NCBI GenBank assembly: GCA_037952775.1
Contig: JBANAY010000003.1
Span: 28,706,001 to 28,770,000 of the forward strand
From: Clonostachys chloroleuca
Lineage: Eukaryota; Ascomycota; Sordariomycetes; Hypocreales; Bionectriaceae
DNA length: 64,000 nucleotides
Direction of reading: 5' to 3'
Shown: in pieces, positions 11,865 to 21,766 of the stretch
How the letters are laid out: every line of letters begins with the position of its first letter
Position numbering within the stretch: position 1 is the stretch's first letter
The notes under the pieces: generated by a model
What the model saw: the letters and a program-made list of their open reading frames with translations, nothing else
The model's database searches: none
What the model was told of the DNA's origin: nothing
Position numbers and translations under genes: made by a program

Positions 11865-13632
11865 TTATTGAAGAGACAGATGTATTGGTGTTTGCTTCTC
11901 TATCCCCTCCAGTACTTCAACATACTTTGTCTCTCCAATCAACCTATCGACAAATACCCAGCCAACATGTAAAGCTGTATATTCACGATTCTGAGGAGAA
12001 CTCTGGAGCTGACGAAGCGCGAAGGGAACCGGAAAGCAGGGTGATACTACTATCGGGTCCCCATCCTCAAGGTCGGGTAGGCCGATCCCAAATAATCCTG
12101 TATCAGTCTCAAAAAGGCACTTATTCGCTAGATGTTGAATATTCTGTATAAATTCCTTTATAAACAAAAGGTAAGGGGCCATAGACTTATCAGACAAAAG
12201 TCTAACCCAATCTTCCAAGGTGAGTTCTTTGGTAAAGGTCATATACATATTAACGAGCTGGGGTATATCATAATTAGTTCGTCCCATATCGTGGTTATAG
12301 CATACATATACCAGTCTCCCTTGAAGATTATCTTTGATCCTCAATTCAGTACTGGTAGAATTGATTGAAACTGAACGGTCTGTGATCTGCTCAAGCAGAG
12401 CCGATATCTGGCCACAAATCGTTACCATATCTTCAGCGAATGAATACAGCACAGTACACTCTCCAATAATCTGAGCTTCCAAAGTCAATATTCTTAAATC
12501 TTTTGACAAGGTTACCGATGCATTTTCTCTCTTCACAATCTCGTACGAATCCCACTTGGATATCAGACTAAACGGGTGGCGACAAGAGAGGTCTGGAAGC
12601 CAGGAAGGGTACTCATTATCAACCAACCTAGAAGTACGAAGTGGCCAAAGACCTATGGTGCTTCTGAGAAAGATATTCCAATTGCCATTGATAATATATG
12701 CCATTGCCTCAAAAAGCACTTGCTCCGGAGACTTGGCATAATTCGGGCGCGGAAATTCAGTATTCGTTTCCTCGAACAACGGATAGAGAGCAAATATTTT
12801 ATCGCGAGGATCCGAGCACTCCCGATGAGCAGTTATTGTCAAGAGAGATGGAAGAGGAAGGCGTGTCACCGAACTCGAATCGTGGCTCAGCATCAAATCG
12901 AGATAGTGCTTATCCGATATTGTGCTTCCTGTGTTTCCAAGGTCCATAGCTTTCCAAGCAGGAACAAGATCTGGATCTATGTCTTTTTCTTCTCGGCTGA
13001 AAATCTTAAATGCGCGGAATCTAAGGGTACTCGTGTCGCCATTGTAGTAATTAATCCGGAAAGCTGACTTGTCGGTCAAGAAAATGGGCCTGAGTTGTGG
13101 AAGGATAAATTCTTGGAATGTCCACATCCGACTGAAATAGGGATGGCCTTCAAAAGTTTCTTGGCCCAAAAAGAGTCGATAGTTGTGGTTGTCTTCTTGC
13201 TTTACGCCTTGGAGCGGAGTTTGTGGTATCTTGAAAAGTATACATTTGTCCATGCTGCGAAATAGTCTAGCTCAGGTGACGCATTGCCCAGCCAAGCTAT
13301 TACACAAGATGCACTCTGAAAGGTTCTGCCCATCAATGGTATCTGGTAGTTGTTCTCCCCTGTATCGCATTGGTTGATACAGAGAGCATCTGCCCATATT
13401 ATCCGCGGCTGTGACGGTTGCCGTAGATGAAAAAGCGCAGAACGAAGACTTGAAGTAATCTGAAAAGGGGCATTCTCCAAAATGATGTCATGTTTGACAG
13501 TTGCATCTCCCCAAACATATACAGTACCTCGAACTTCGGGCTGGTCGGAAGAGAGACAACCTTCAATGAGCAATGTAGCTCTCTCGGTCGGTTCCAGAGC
13601 TTATTTTGGATCCAAAAAAAAACACAGGTCAA
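11865..13632 (-). pseudogene. HET (heterokaryon incompatibility) domain protein relic
   Basis: HET proteins trigger cell death when incompatible hyphae fuse. Reading the minus strand, the N-terminal HET signature is split between frames: HCSLKVVSL...KFEVL in one, YVWGD in the next, with one base missing at about 13,530. The domain continues through ADALCINQ and VIAWLGNASPELDYF, then needs a second frame change near 13,240-13,260 to reach HPYFSRMWTFQEFILPQ and the remaining roughly 430 residues, which are open to 11,865. No plausible intron explains either shift. The gap between the WLG and W..QE motifs is also shorter than usual, suggesting a small deletion. It separates the polyketide block from the catabolic block and is unlikely to belong to either. 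Confidence 0.75.
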
Positions 13633-14713
13633 AGTAGAGAATTATGAAAGGCGGGGAGTACAGCAAAATCCAACGAACTGACTGCATCTCCAATGCACTA
13701 TTTTTAGTAAAGTGGCTTAAATTTAACCGCTCTCTCCACAATTCAAATCAAAGTGGGGAAGCAGAAATGATAATCCAGCCTTGGCAGCGCCTCTTTGCCT
13801 CTTTGTCATTTCTTCCATGAACTTTTAGACTCGGCTTACTAAGGCAGATTTTCATTACCAAAACGCGTTGTTTATTGACTGTAACGCGATGCTTGAAACG
13901 TATGTCATAACGCGCCATGACGCGACCGATGCAAGCTGCATGTGAATTTAAGGAAAAGTATCGGATCTTATAAAGAGATAGGGAACTGTGCAAGCTTCTG
14001 CGTTTATCGAGTTGTGTATTTTATGTTGTCACTACTCAAGATCTTCAAACTCTCTCGTAGTCTAATAGGCCCAGAATCTACTCCGTGAGAATTATCCTAA
14101 TCCTCACTGCAAAAACCATAAATATCACTATAAAACTCAGAGTACACATCATGAGTTATACAGGTTGGGTTTTATGTAATGGTCAAGTTTTGTTATCACA
14201 AAATCTGTTGAACAGGGACAATGTGATTTTCTAGTGACCCATACCTGAAGCCACGCCTCTTTCGTCACAATGGAAGAGTGACATGACTATATTAGCAATT
14301 AGAAAAATCTCTACGGAAGGTCCGGGTAGAAGGCACTCTGACAAACAATTCAATCATCTTCACCCATTTATAATTGACAGGTTCAACAAGATTTAGTCTT
14401 TGCGACGAGCGCCGAGGAGGTACGTGTCCAGGCCCATAACTACAATTCGAATGATATCACGAGTATAGGGTAATCGGCTGCTTTCCGAACTTCCGCGGGA
14501 GAAGATAGAAAGAAAATGGGAGAATCTGTAGGACCCACATAGCCACAGTGTCCCTCGGAGGCGCGGGTCATTTGCCGGTCTGAGGGCCTTACCTTTTCGG
14601 GTGAGGAATGGCGATTATATGATTTAGCTGATAACTCACGTCCCAACATTAGTTGTGCCAGAAACAGTTAATATCGCTGAGATAACTTATTCCTTAAACA
14701 AAAGACCAGAACA
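13633..14713. promoter_or_regulatory. Intergenic region and promoter of the aldehyde dehydrogenase
   Basis: 1.08 kb without a supported gene. A CCGCGG palindrome lies at 14,493-14,498, about 216 bp before the aldehyde dehydrogenase ATG. The same palindrome is present in the three divergent promoters of the downstream genes (18,052; 18,194; 21,536; 21,685; 26,052). Its role as a regulator site is inferred. Confidence 0.4.
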
Positions 14714-16167
14714 ATGACTGCCGTCAAATTTCGACCGGACTCGGTAGTCCCGCTGTGGCTCGACGGCCAACAACATGTTACCGAAAGCACATTTGACGTG
14801 GTTTCCCCAGTCACAAACCAGGTTCTGTGGAAATGCTCTTCGGCCGAAGAAACAGACGTTGTGTCTGCCATCGCATCTGCTGAGAAGGCGTTCGAGACAT
14901 GGCGCTGGACTAAGCCGTGGGAAAGGAGGGATATCTTTCTGCGCGCATACCATCTCCTGAAGGAGCGCCGACATACAAGCATGGCTCATAGCACAACGGA
15001 AACCGGTGTGCGGGAAGTCATGTTTGGGTTTGAATACGGGACAGCGATGGAAATCTGTTTCCAACTGGCAGCCTTGGCTGGCAATGAAGCAGGTTTTGTT
15101 GTTGACCCAGAAGAGAAAGGCACCAGCGCCATGGTGATTCGTGAACCATATGGCGTTGTCCTGGGCATCGCGCCTTGGAATGCGCCGCATACACTAGGAT
15201 TAAGGGCTTGCTTGTTCCCATTGGCCGCAGGAAATACGGTGATACTCAAAGGTCCCGAGTTGGCGCCAGCGACTTATTGGCATTTCGTCTCTATTCTTCA
15301 TGAGGCTGGTCTTCCCGCGGGCTGCCTTAATACCATCTACCACAGACCTAGCGATGCGGCTAGGATCACCGGCCAGCTTATTGCCCATCCTGCAATCCGA
15401 AAGGTCAATTTTTGCGGAAGCACGCTGGTGGGATCTTCCATTGCTAGCCTCTGCGGCAAATATATTAAGCCCTGCATCATGGAGCTTGGAGGAAAAGGTG
15501 CTGCCATCATTTGCGAGGACGCCGATATTGCTCTGGCAGCCCAGCAGTGTGCTCTTGCGGCCTTTAATCATGCAGGTCAGGTGTGCATGAGCACGGAGCG
15601 GATCATCGTTCATCAAAGGTCGCAGGCACATTTAAAAAGGCCCTGAAAACAGCCATCGACGAGTTTTTCCCCGCAGGCGGCCCAAGCCCTATTTTGATCA
15701 ACGAGAAGGGCGCTTTGAAGGCCCGTAGCTTGGTAGTGGATGCAATCTCCAAGGGTGCCGTCGCATTGCACGGGGAGTTGTCAAGCCCAGACGAAAATAG
15801 TGATGGGAAGAACCGAATGCATCCCATTGTCGTTGAGGGAATAAACCGAGATATGGACATTTACTACAAGGAATCTTTTGGGCCATCGGTGTCTCTATAC
15901 ACTGTCAATGATGACAACCAGGCACTGACTCTAGCAAATGATACCTCTTTTGGACTTACTGCGGCGATATTTTCCGAGGATCTCCGGCGGGCAATGAAAA
16001 TTGCCAAAAGATTGGAAACGGGCGCTGTTCACATTAATAGTATGACGATCCATGATGAAGCCTCGCTACCTCATGGAGGCGTTAAAGAAAGCGGGTTTGG
16101 GCGGTTTAACGGATGGGATGGATTAAAAGAATGGCTCCGAATCAAATCCATCACTTGGAGGGATTAG
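14714..16167 (+). pseudogene. Aldehyde dehydrogenase (salicylaldehyde/aromatic aldehyde type) with a -1 frameshift
   Basis: An intronless ALDH of about 484 codons that oxidises an aldehyde to the acid with NAD(P)+. The first frame carries the oxyanion Asn (APWNAPH), the glutamate motif (MELGGKG, about 15,480) and the catalytic Cys (GQVCMSTER, about 15,577). At about 15,612-15,620, just after IIVH, the frame shifts by one missing base, and homology resumes with VAGTFKKALKTA through KESFGP to the C-terminal GGVKESGFGRF. Nothing of intron size is available. It is therefore a recent pseudogene or a sequencing error. Similarity to salicylaldehyde dehydrogenases, and the nearby gentisate dioxygenase and FAH hydrolase, suggest an aromatic aldehyde substrate. 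Confidence 0.85.
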
Positions 16168-16548
16168 TTCCAAATATGCTCCTATAATTTTTATTTAGAG
16201 GATTCATGGCTTAGGTAGTTGATGCAGAAAAAACTCAGGAGTGAATCAAGACAGATGCTCATTTGAATCTCACTCGCATCTCCAATCAAAGTTAGTATAC
16301 CGTTGGTTTTCATATTTCAACCTTTAACATGTCATGGAAATATTGGCTTACCAACTAAAGTATTAGGATTGTTCAACCTCATTATCTAATAAGTATATCA
16401 ACGTTTTGCGTGGATGGACTGTGATTGTAAAGCTCTTATACTCTATGATTATCTAGTAAAGAAACCCTTCAACTCAAATTTGCAACACCATTGGCCATGT
16501 AGCTCATCATGCTTTAAACAGAGGAGAATACCATTGATTCCCACATGG
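16168..16548. other. Convergent spacer
   Basis: 380 AT-rich bases between the stops of the aldehyde dehydrogenase and the alcohol dehydrogenase. Nothing coding is supported. Confidence 0.5.
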
Positions 16549-17893
16549 CTACTGGGGCATACGAAGTACGGCTCTACCAATAATCTGACCGGCTGCTAGT
16601 TTGTCCATCACAGATTGTAGCTCATCGAAGCCAAATACTTGTACCTCTGGCTTAACCTTTCCTTGTAATACTAGTTCCATCAACCCTGGCATTTGGCTTT
16701 TGTCTCCTACGGTTGAGCCAATAATTGTCAACCCACGTACTAGCATTTCGAAAGGGTTCACCTGAAGTCGGTAAGAAGACGGGGGAATGCCGACACATAT
16801 CAGTTTGCCACAGTTTCGGAGCATAGGAAGAGACTCATCATATGAGCTTGTAGCACCAGTAATGCAGACAACGGCATGTGCGCCGAGCCCTCCAGTGACC
16901 GAGCGGACGTCTTCGATAAGGCTGGCGCTCTTACGGAAGTCGAAAAAGTGCTCTGCTCCGAGTGAGATGCAGACGGTCGCTTTGTCACCTGCGTCGATGG
17001 CTATGACTCGATAGCCTAGACTTCGTGCAATCTGCACACCAAGGTGGCCGAGGCCACCGCCAGCACCGGTGAAGACCACGTAGTCTCCAACGTTCAATTT
17101 GGCCCTAATAAGTGCTCCATAGGCAGTGATACCACCACAAAGCAGGGGCGCCGCAATTTCAGGAGGAATCTCATCTGGAATAGCAACAACATACGCTGCT
17201 TTTGCCACGCAATATTCTAGCAAGGGGTCAATTTCCATCTGATAGCTGAATCTGTGGACAAAGTTTACGCACGTTGAAAAGTTCCAGGCACATTCTGTCA
17301 TATGTTAGAATTAGGTTACTGCACTGGATGATGGAAATAATGGTTTTCTACTCACTCTGCCCGAATTGTTCTGCTTAGGACAATGAACATATTCCACTGC
17401 GCATATTTCACAAATTCCACAAGCTTCATGAAGCCACCTTTGATTCAAGATGATGTTATTACTCCCAGGTTGTTATTACACTGATTTAAGATTGAGACTC
17501 ACGATATGCCCACTCGGGTGTTGATGAGCGTTTCAGAAACCTGTGGCCCAGCTGTTGCACACGACTTAGCCTTGGCTGAGGGAATTCAGGTGCTTATTCA
17601 TACTGTTTATAACCTTTCCTACACCCTCATGGCCGGCAATATGAGTACTCATTGGTGTATTGCCATAGATGGAATGATGATCTGAGTGACTGGCGGAATA
17701 TGAGCCGTTGCGTGTAAAAAGGATGGAACAATTAGATGTGATCTAAGACTCACCATACTCCGGTCACCTCTAGCTTAACAATAACATCCCCTGGACCGGG
17801 TGAAGGAACTGCGATACCCCGGAGCTCGATCTCCGCATCTGGTCCTGGTTTTTCCACCCAGGCACAAACTTGATGTTGAGCCGCGATCGACAT
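16549..17893 (-). CDS. Zinc-dependent alcohol dehydrogenase (MDR family)
   Basis: Predicted 351 aa in six exons: 17893-17754, 17689-17614, 17570-17503, 17437-17356, 17294-17273 and 17216-16549. The 22-nt fifth exon is needed to complete NVPGTFQQYCVAK. The catalytic zinc ligands are visible as CHSDHH and GHEGVG, the structural zinc Cys set as ACGICEIC...HC, and the NAD site as GAGGGLGHLG. This is the layout of microbial class I alcohol dehydrogenases. It would interconvert an alcohol and an aldehyde; beside the aldehyde dehydrogenase, a benzylic alcohol such as gentisyl or salicyl alcohol is a reasonable guess only. All exons join in phase, so it looks intact, unlike its neighbour. It is divergent from the SnoaL-like gene. 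Confidence 0.85.
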
Positions 17894-18377
17894 TTTCTCA
17901 CTTCTCTGCAGTTGGATAGAAGGCAATGCCTAGATGGGCAGCTGAATCCATCAGATACAAAACTTCACGATCGGCTTGCTCCTTATTTCAATTAAGAATT
18001 GAGTAAGACAAAAAATCACTAAATAATTGATAGAGACATCACCTTGTGCATCCGCGGAACATCGGGTTGTATGCCGGAATTCCCGCCACCCTCCATATCA
18101 TTACGTCGCGCTTGTGGGACAGTGGGAACAATTCCCGATCTTACCGAAATATACTTATGTATTTTAGTCTGAGACTTGTACCTTCTGGATATTCCGCGGG
18201 CTGTTGGCCGAATCAGCAGTGTGTCAACGTGCGGGTATAAACAACCTTGACGTGTGATATAAATTGCTTTCCCGCTCACAAACCCTACTAGATGAACCCT
18301 GCAGACAACCATTTTCATTTCCGTGAACTACCTAACTCAAGTTTGGCTAATCGAAACCCACAATCGTTCATTTCACA
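17894..18377. promoter_or_regulatory. Divergent promoter between alcohol dehydrogenase and SnoaL-like gene
   Basis: 484 bp. It contains CCGCGG at 18,052-18,057 (inside the perfect palindrome TCCGCGGA) and at 18,194-18,199, and CGG-N5-CCG at 18,075-18,085. Shared control of the two genes is inferred from the arrangement. Confidence 0.4.
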
Positions 18378-18836
18378 ATGTCACCCTCAGCCACCGATTC
18401 CCCCATCGCGGTCTTGAACCGATTCTACGAAGCAGAACGACGTTACATGGCGGCCGGTGGGAAAGCAAGCGGGGCCTCTTTTGATGAATTCGCCAGTACT
18501 ATGGCAGATGATGTCGTTTTACACCAAACCCCGGACTTGCCGTGGGGTGGAGAATATTTGGGTGTTGAGCGATATGCGGACTGGGCGGCACAAATGAGCG
18601 ACTGCTTTGAGACCGTTGATGTGCAGGACGCCAAGTTTATCGAGAGTGACGATCAAGTTATTGTGCTGTGCACACTGGAAACCAAGGCTAGGCGGACTGG
18701 TGAGGTTATACGGCATCCGATGGTGCAGGTGATTACGGTGAAGAACGGCAAGATCACAGACTTTCGACCTTTTTACTGGCATGTGCCGGATTATGTTTCA
18801 GCACAGAAGGGAATAAAGACGAGTTTTTCGAAATAA
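18378..18836 (+). CDS. SnoaL-like (NTF2-fold) small protein
   Basis: An intronless gene for 152 aa. The pattern fits the SnoaL/NTF2-like cone fold: an N-terminal helix (AVLNRFYEAERRYMAAGG), FDEFASTMADDVVLHQ, then a sheet ending in VQVITVKNGKITDFRPFYW. Fungal members include polyketide and pyrone cyclases, isomerases and proteins of unknown function. Two contexts compete. A SnoaL-like protein would suit the PKS/epoxidase/cyclase block as a ring-forming enzyme, but its promoter is shared with the alcohol dehydrogenase and carries the CCGCGG element of the catabolic genes. The fold is a good call, the activity open. Confidence 0.75.
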   Translation: MSPSATDSPIAVLNRFYEAERRYMAAGGKASGASFDEFASTMADDVVLHQTPDLPWGGEYLGVERYADWAAQMSDCFETVDVQDAKFIESDDQVIVLCTLETKARRTGEVIRHPMVQVITVKNGKITDFRPFYWHVPDYVSAQKGIKTSFSK

Positions 18837-19358
18837 ATATAATAAAACTCGTTCATTTCTCCATGGTGTGTTTATTCCTCCGATCTAATATCTTCCTCAC
18901 TCCGTTCTCTGGGCAGGTGTGCGGGGATTACAAATCTAGGGACAAAAATTAATTTGGAAGCTTTTCAAGAGAGAAGGAAAAATTGTCGATTTTATTAGTC
19001 TACTGCCATTCGACCAGTTTAGCTGTCTAATGGATCGTGAGAGCAGAGTAGAATTAGGGCTACAGGATCTGCGTATAGTACCATGGCTTTCAATTCATCA
19101 CCATGCCGGCTTGGGAGGCTAAAAGCTCCTGTAATACAGTCTTTAGTGGTAGGGTAAATATAACCTGTTGCAAAACAACTCTGTTAATTATCTACCTTAA
19201 TACCTCGATTCCCCCTTGAAGCCAGCAACAGATTGGTTAAACCAAGCTACGTAGTAGGGTTTCGGACGTTATGCCACCTGATATGACTGTGAAGCCCATC
19301 TTACGAGACAATAAATGGGCTCAAACTTCGCCACCAGAGGCTACTACCTTCGGGAATG
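18837..19358. other. Convergent spacer
   Basis: 520 bp between the SnoaL-like gene and the transporter, both ending here. No coding region or repeat is supported. Confidence 0.5.
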
Positions 19359-21326
19359 TTATTTCGTGCGACGGCTGCCCAAGATGTGCTGCCCTGCCAC
19401 GACAAAACCCGAGAACACTGCCATAAGCCCACAGCACAAGGCGGCACTCCCTCGGAGTCCAATAGACCTGAACATGACAGGAAACCAAAATGGACCAATC
19501 TATGAATCAAGTTAGATATTTTGTTTGCCACAAGTTGGGGAGAACTTACAAAGCTCCAAATCTGCCGGACAAGAACGAGGATAACTCCAACTTCGCCCGA
19601 GTGAGTAGGGTTCTTGTCAACAGCGTCTATAACAGAGTTAGGCATATTGATCGGTTTTGTTATTTTGTGTCGATGACATACAGGTAAATAAGATTGTTGT
19701 GCTCATCTGGTTGCCGAGTCCTGCAAGTGCTAGTCCGATGTCAGGGCGGACATTCCATTTGCCCTCGGTAGCCTGATCTAGAGTCACCAGAAACACAGTG
19801 ATTCCTGCAAAACAGAACCCGAGGGCTGGGTAGAATAGCCACAGTCGCCTTTCAGGTAATGGCGGAACGCCGTTCTTGACAGCTCGATTCTGCCACCAGT
19901 CGCTCAGCGGACCGCTCACTATTTCACCGATTACATTTCTATTTGACATATGGTCAGTAGCCATTGGAAAGCGGAATGAGTTCAGTTTAATCAAATGCTT
20001 ACCCAATTATCAATGGAATGAAGTTGAGCCCGATAGCCTCGAAGTTGAGGTTGAACTTGCTGCCGAGGAGCGCCGGGATCTCAATGCATACCAGAACGCT
20101 ACAGAAGCAGAAAATGACCATGTGGGTAAGAGCGGTTGTGTTCACACTGGCTTTGGCAAGTGACGTAAAGGGCAACCAAAAGTCTCGCAGTAGCAGTGGT
20201 TGAGAGCCGGGTATTTTCCCAAATGTCAAGTATTTCTGGACCGGCGTCGGCTTTGTAGCTGAGACGCGATTGTCCTCTTGTCGGATGTATCGAGTTTCGG
20301 GCGAGAAGAATAGATATCCGATGAATTGTGCTCCGTTGAGTACAGCCATGATCCAAAATATCCATCTCCAGCCTACACGAACTGCCACAAAGCCCATGAG
20401 AAGAGGCCCAAGGGGGTTTCTGCTAAACATTAGTATCAGCAGATGATTTGAAGCGTGTGCCATACCCTAATGTGACCATCAGACTGGAATCGTGTCCATT
20501 TGTGTTAGTAATGCATGATTCTAGAGTGTTACACGTAGCTAACTTACGTCCAAATTCCCTACTCATGTTAGCAAATGCTTATTGCAACTGGGCTGGTGAC
20601 TCACAAGTTTCTGGCCTCTTTCTTTGGCGAAAAACAGCTCTACGACCACAGCGGGACCAACGGCTCCCGCTGGAGCATTAAAAAAAGCCTGAAATGCACG
20701 CGCCACAAGCATTTGAGCGTACGTAGTGCAGCACGCGCATCCAATACTGCAGACCATGCAGAGAAGTGTTGAGATCAGCCACATAGGTCTGCGTCCAAAC
20801 CGTTCCGATAAAGGCCGCCAAAACAGAGGTGCCACGCCAAGAACGGCAACCTGTGAATAAGGTTACTGTTAGCGAGTAAACATCTTGCGCAGTAATGTGG
20901 ATAGCCTTGCCTGGATGGAAACAATATAGGCAGCAGCATCGATAGATACATCAAAGTCATTGGCAAATGCTTCAAAGGCGGGAATAGGAGAGCCAGCCAC
21001 GAATCCAATCATAAGGGCATGGAAGGCAATCAGAAAAAGATTGATGCGGGACTGGGAGGGATCGTCAGCATGTATTGAGGAGACGGAAGTGGCAGTTGTC
21101 AAACCTTCCATCGAGGCCAGTTATAGGGTTCGTTCGGGTCGGTAGAAGGCATCGGATCTAAGTCGAGCGTTTTATGGCGTTTAAGAATATAATTCTTGTG
21201 TTCCTCCGTCATCTGCGCAATTATGGTGGTGGTGGTGGTGGTGGCAGGTTGTCGCGATGTATCTGAATGCTCATCTTGAGACTCCAAGTGCTCAGAGGAA
21301 ATGTTTAATTCTCCTACTTTCTCCAT
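19359..21326 (-). CDS. MFS transporter (DHA1-like, 12 helices)
   Basis: Predicted 510 aa in nine exons: 21326-21105, 21051-20911, 20850-20605, 20558-20548, 20483-20466, 20422-20003, 19938-19682, 19626-19550 and 19499-19359. Exon 4 is an 11-nt microexon and exon 5 only 18 nt; both are required to build the conserved GIWTLMVTLG stretch. The second intron appears to start with GC (GCAAGG) instead of GT. The N-tail has a run of six Thr from a CCA-type trinucleotide repeat, then EPYNWPRWK, typical of fungal MFS proteins. Helix 2-3 motif LSERFGRRPMW is present. It is head-to-head with the Zn2Cys6 regulator. It probably imports an aromatic substrate or exports an intermediate; direction unknown. All nine exons join in phase. 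Confidence 0.82.
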
Positions 21327-21766
21327 GGTAGTGTTGGATAGCGAGTAAAGAAGTGATGGTATGGCCAGACAGCTCGTGTATAGCGAACATGAAAGCAAGC
21401 AACTACCTAGATTGTCGAGATGGGGGGAAATGGTCTCTTTTACATTGTCAACCAAGGCCAGCCATGCTGAGTCTCTGGTTATCTGACTCATACCTCTTCG
21501 CTCATTCATGGAAAAGCAGACACCAACCGATGGTTCCGCGGTGTAGGCCAGCCCCATACCCCATACCCCAGATACTAAGAAATTCAGAACTCATCAGAGG
21601 AAGAGGATCCACACGGAATCGCAGTGTGGAGAACTCGTCCTGGGTCGGTTCTTGACGACTAAGCCGGCTAAGTTCCCGACAGTCCCGCGGCTAGATAAAT
21701 CCGATTGTCCCGTTCTTCACTCCACTCCCAGATTCATCTTCTTCACTCCCCGACCACAGCGTTCAC
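21327..21766. promoter_or_regulatory. Divergent promoter between MFS transporter and Zn2Cys6 regulator
   Basis: 440 bp with CCGCGG palindromes at 21,536-21,541 and 21,685-21,690. A regulator next to its transporter with shared sites suggests autoregulation (inferred). Confidence 0.4.

Noticed and set aside
13210..13260. Short intron joining the two HET frames
   Set aside because: Candidate GT-AG spacing is about 36 bp and the downstream frame hits a stop at once; a second break upstream supports a pseudogene.
14687..15190. Minus-strand open frame of 167 codons
   Set aside because: Antisense to the aldehyde dehydrogenase; no motif of its own.
15605..15625. An intron to explain the aldehyde dehydrogenase frame change
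   Set aside because: Similarity runs directly from one frame to the other within a few bases; no intron of workable size fits.
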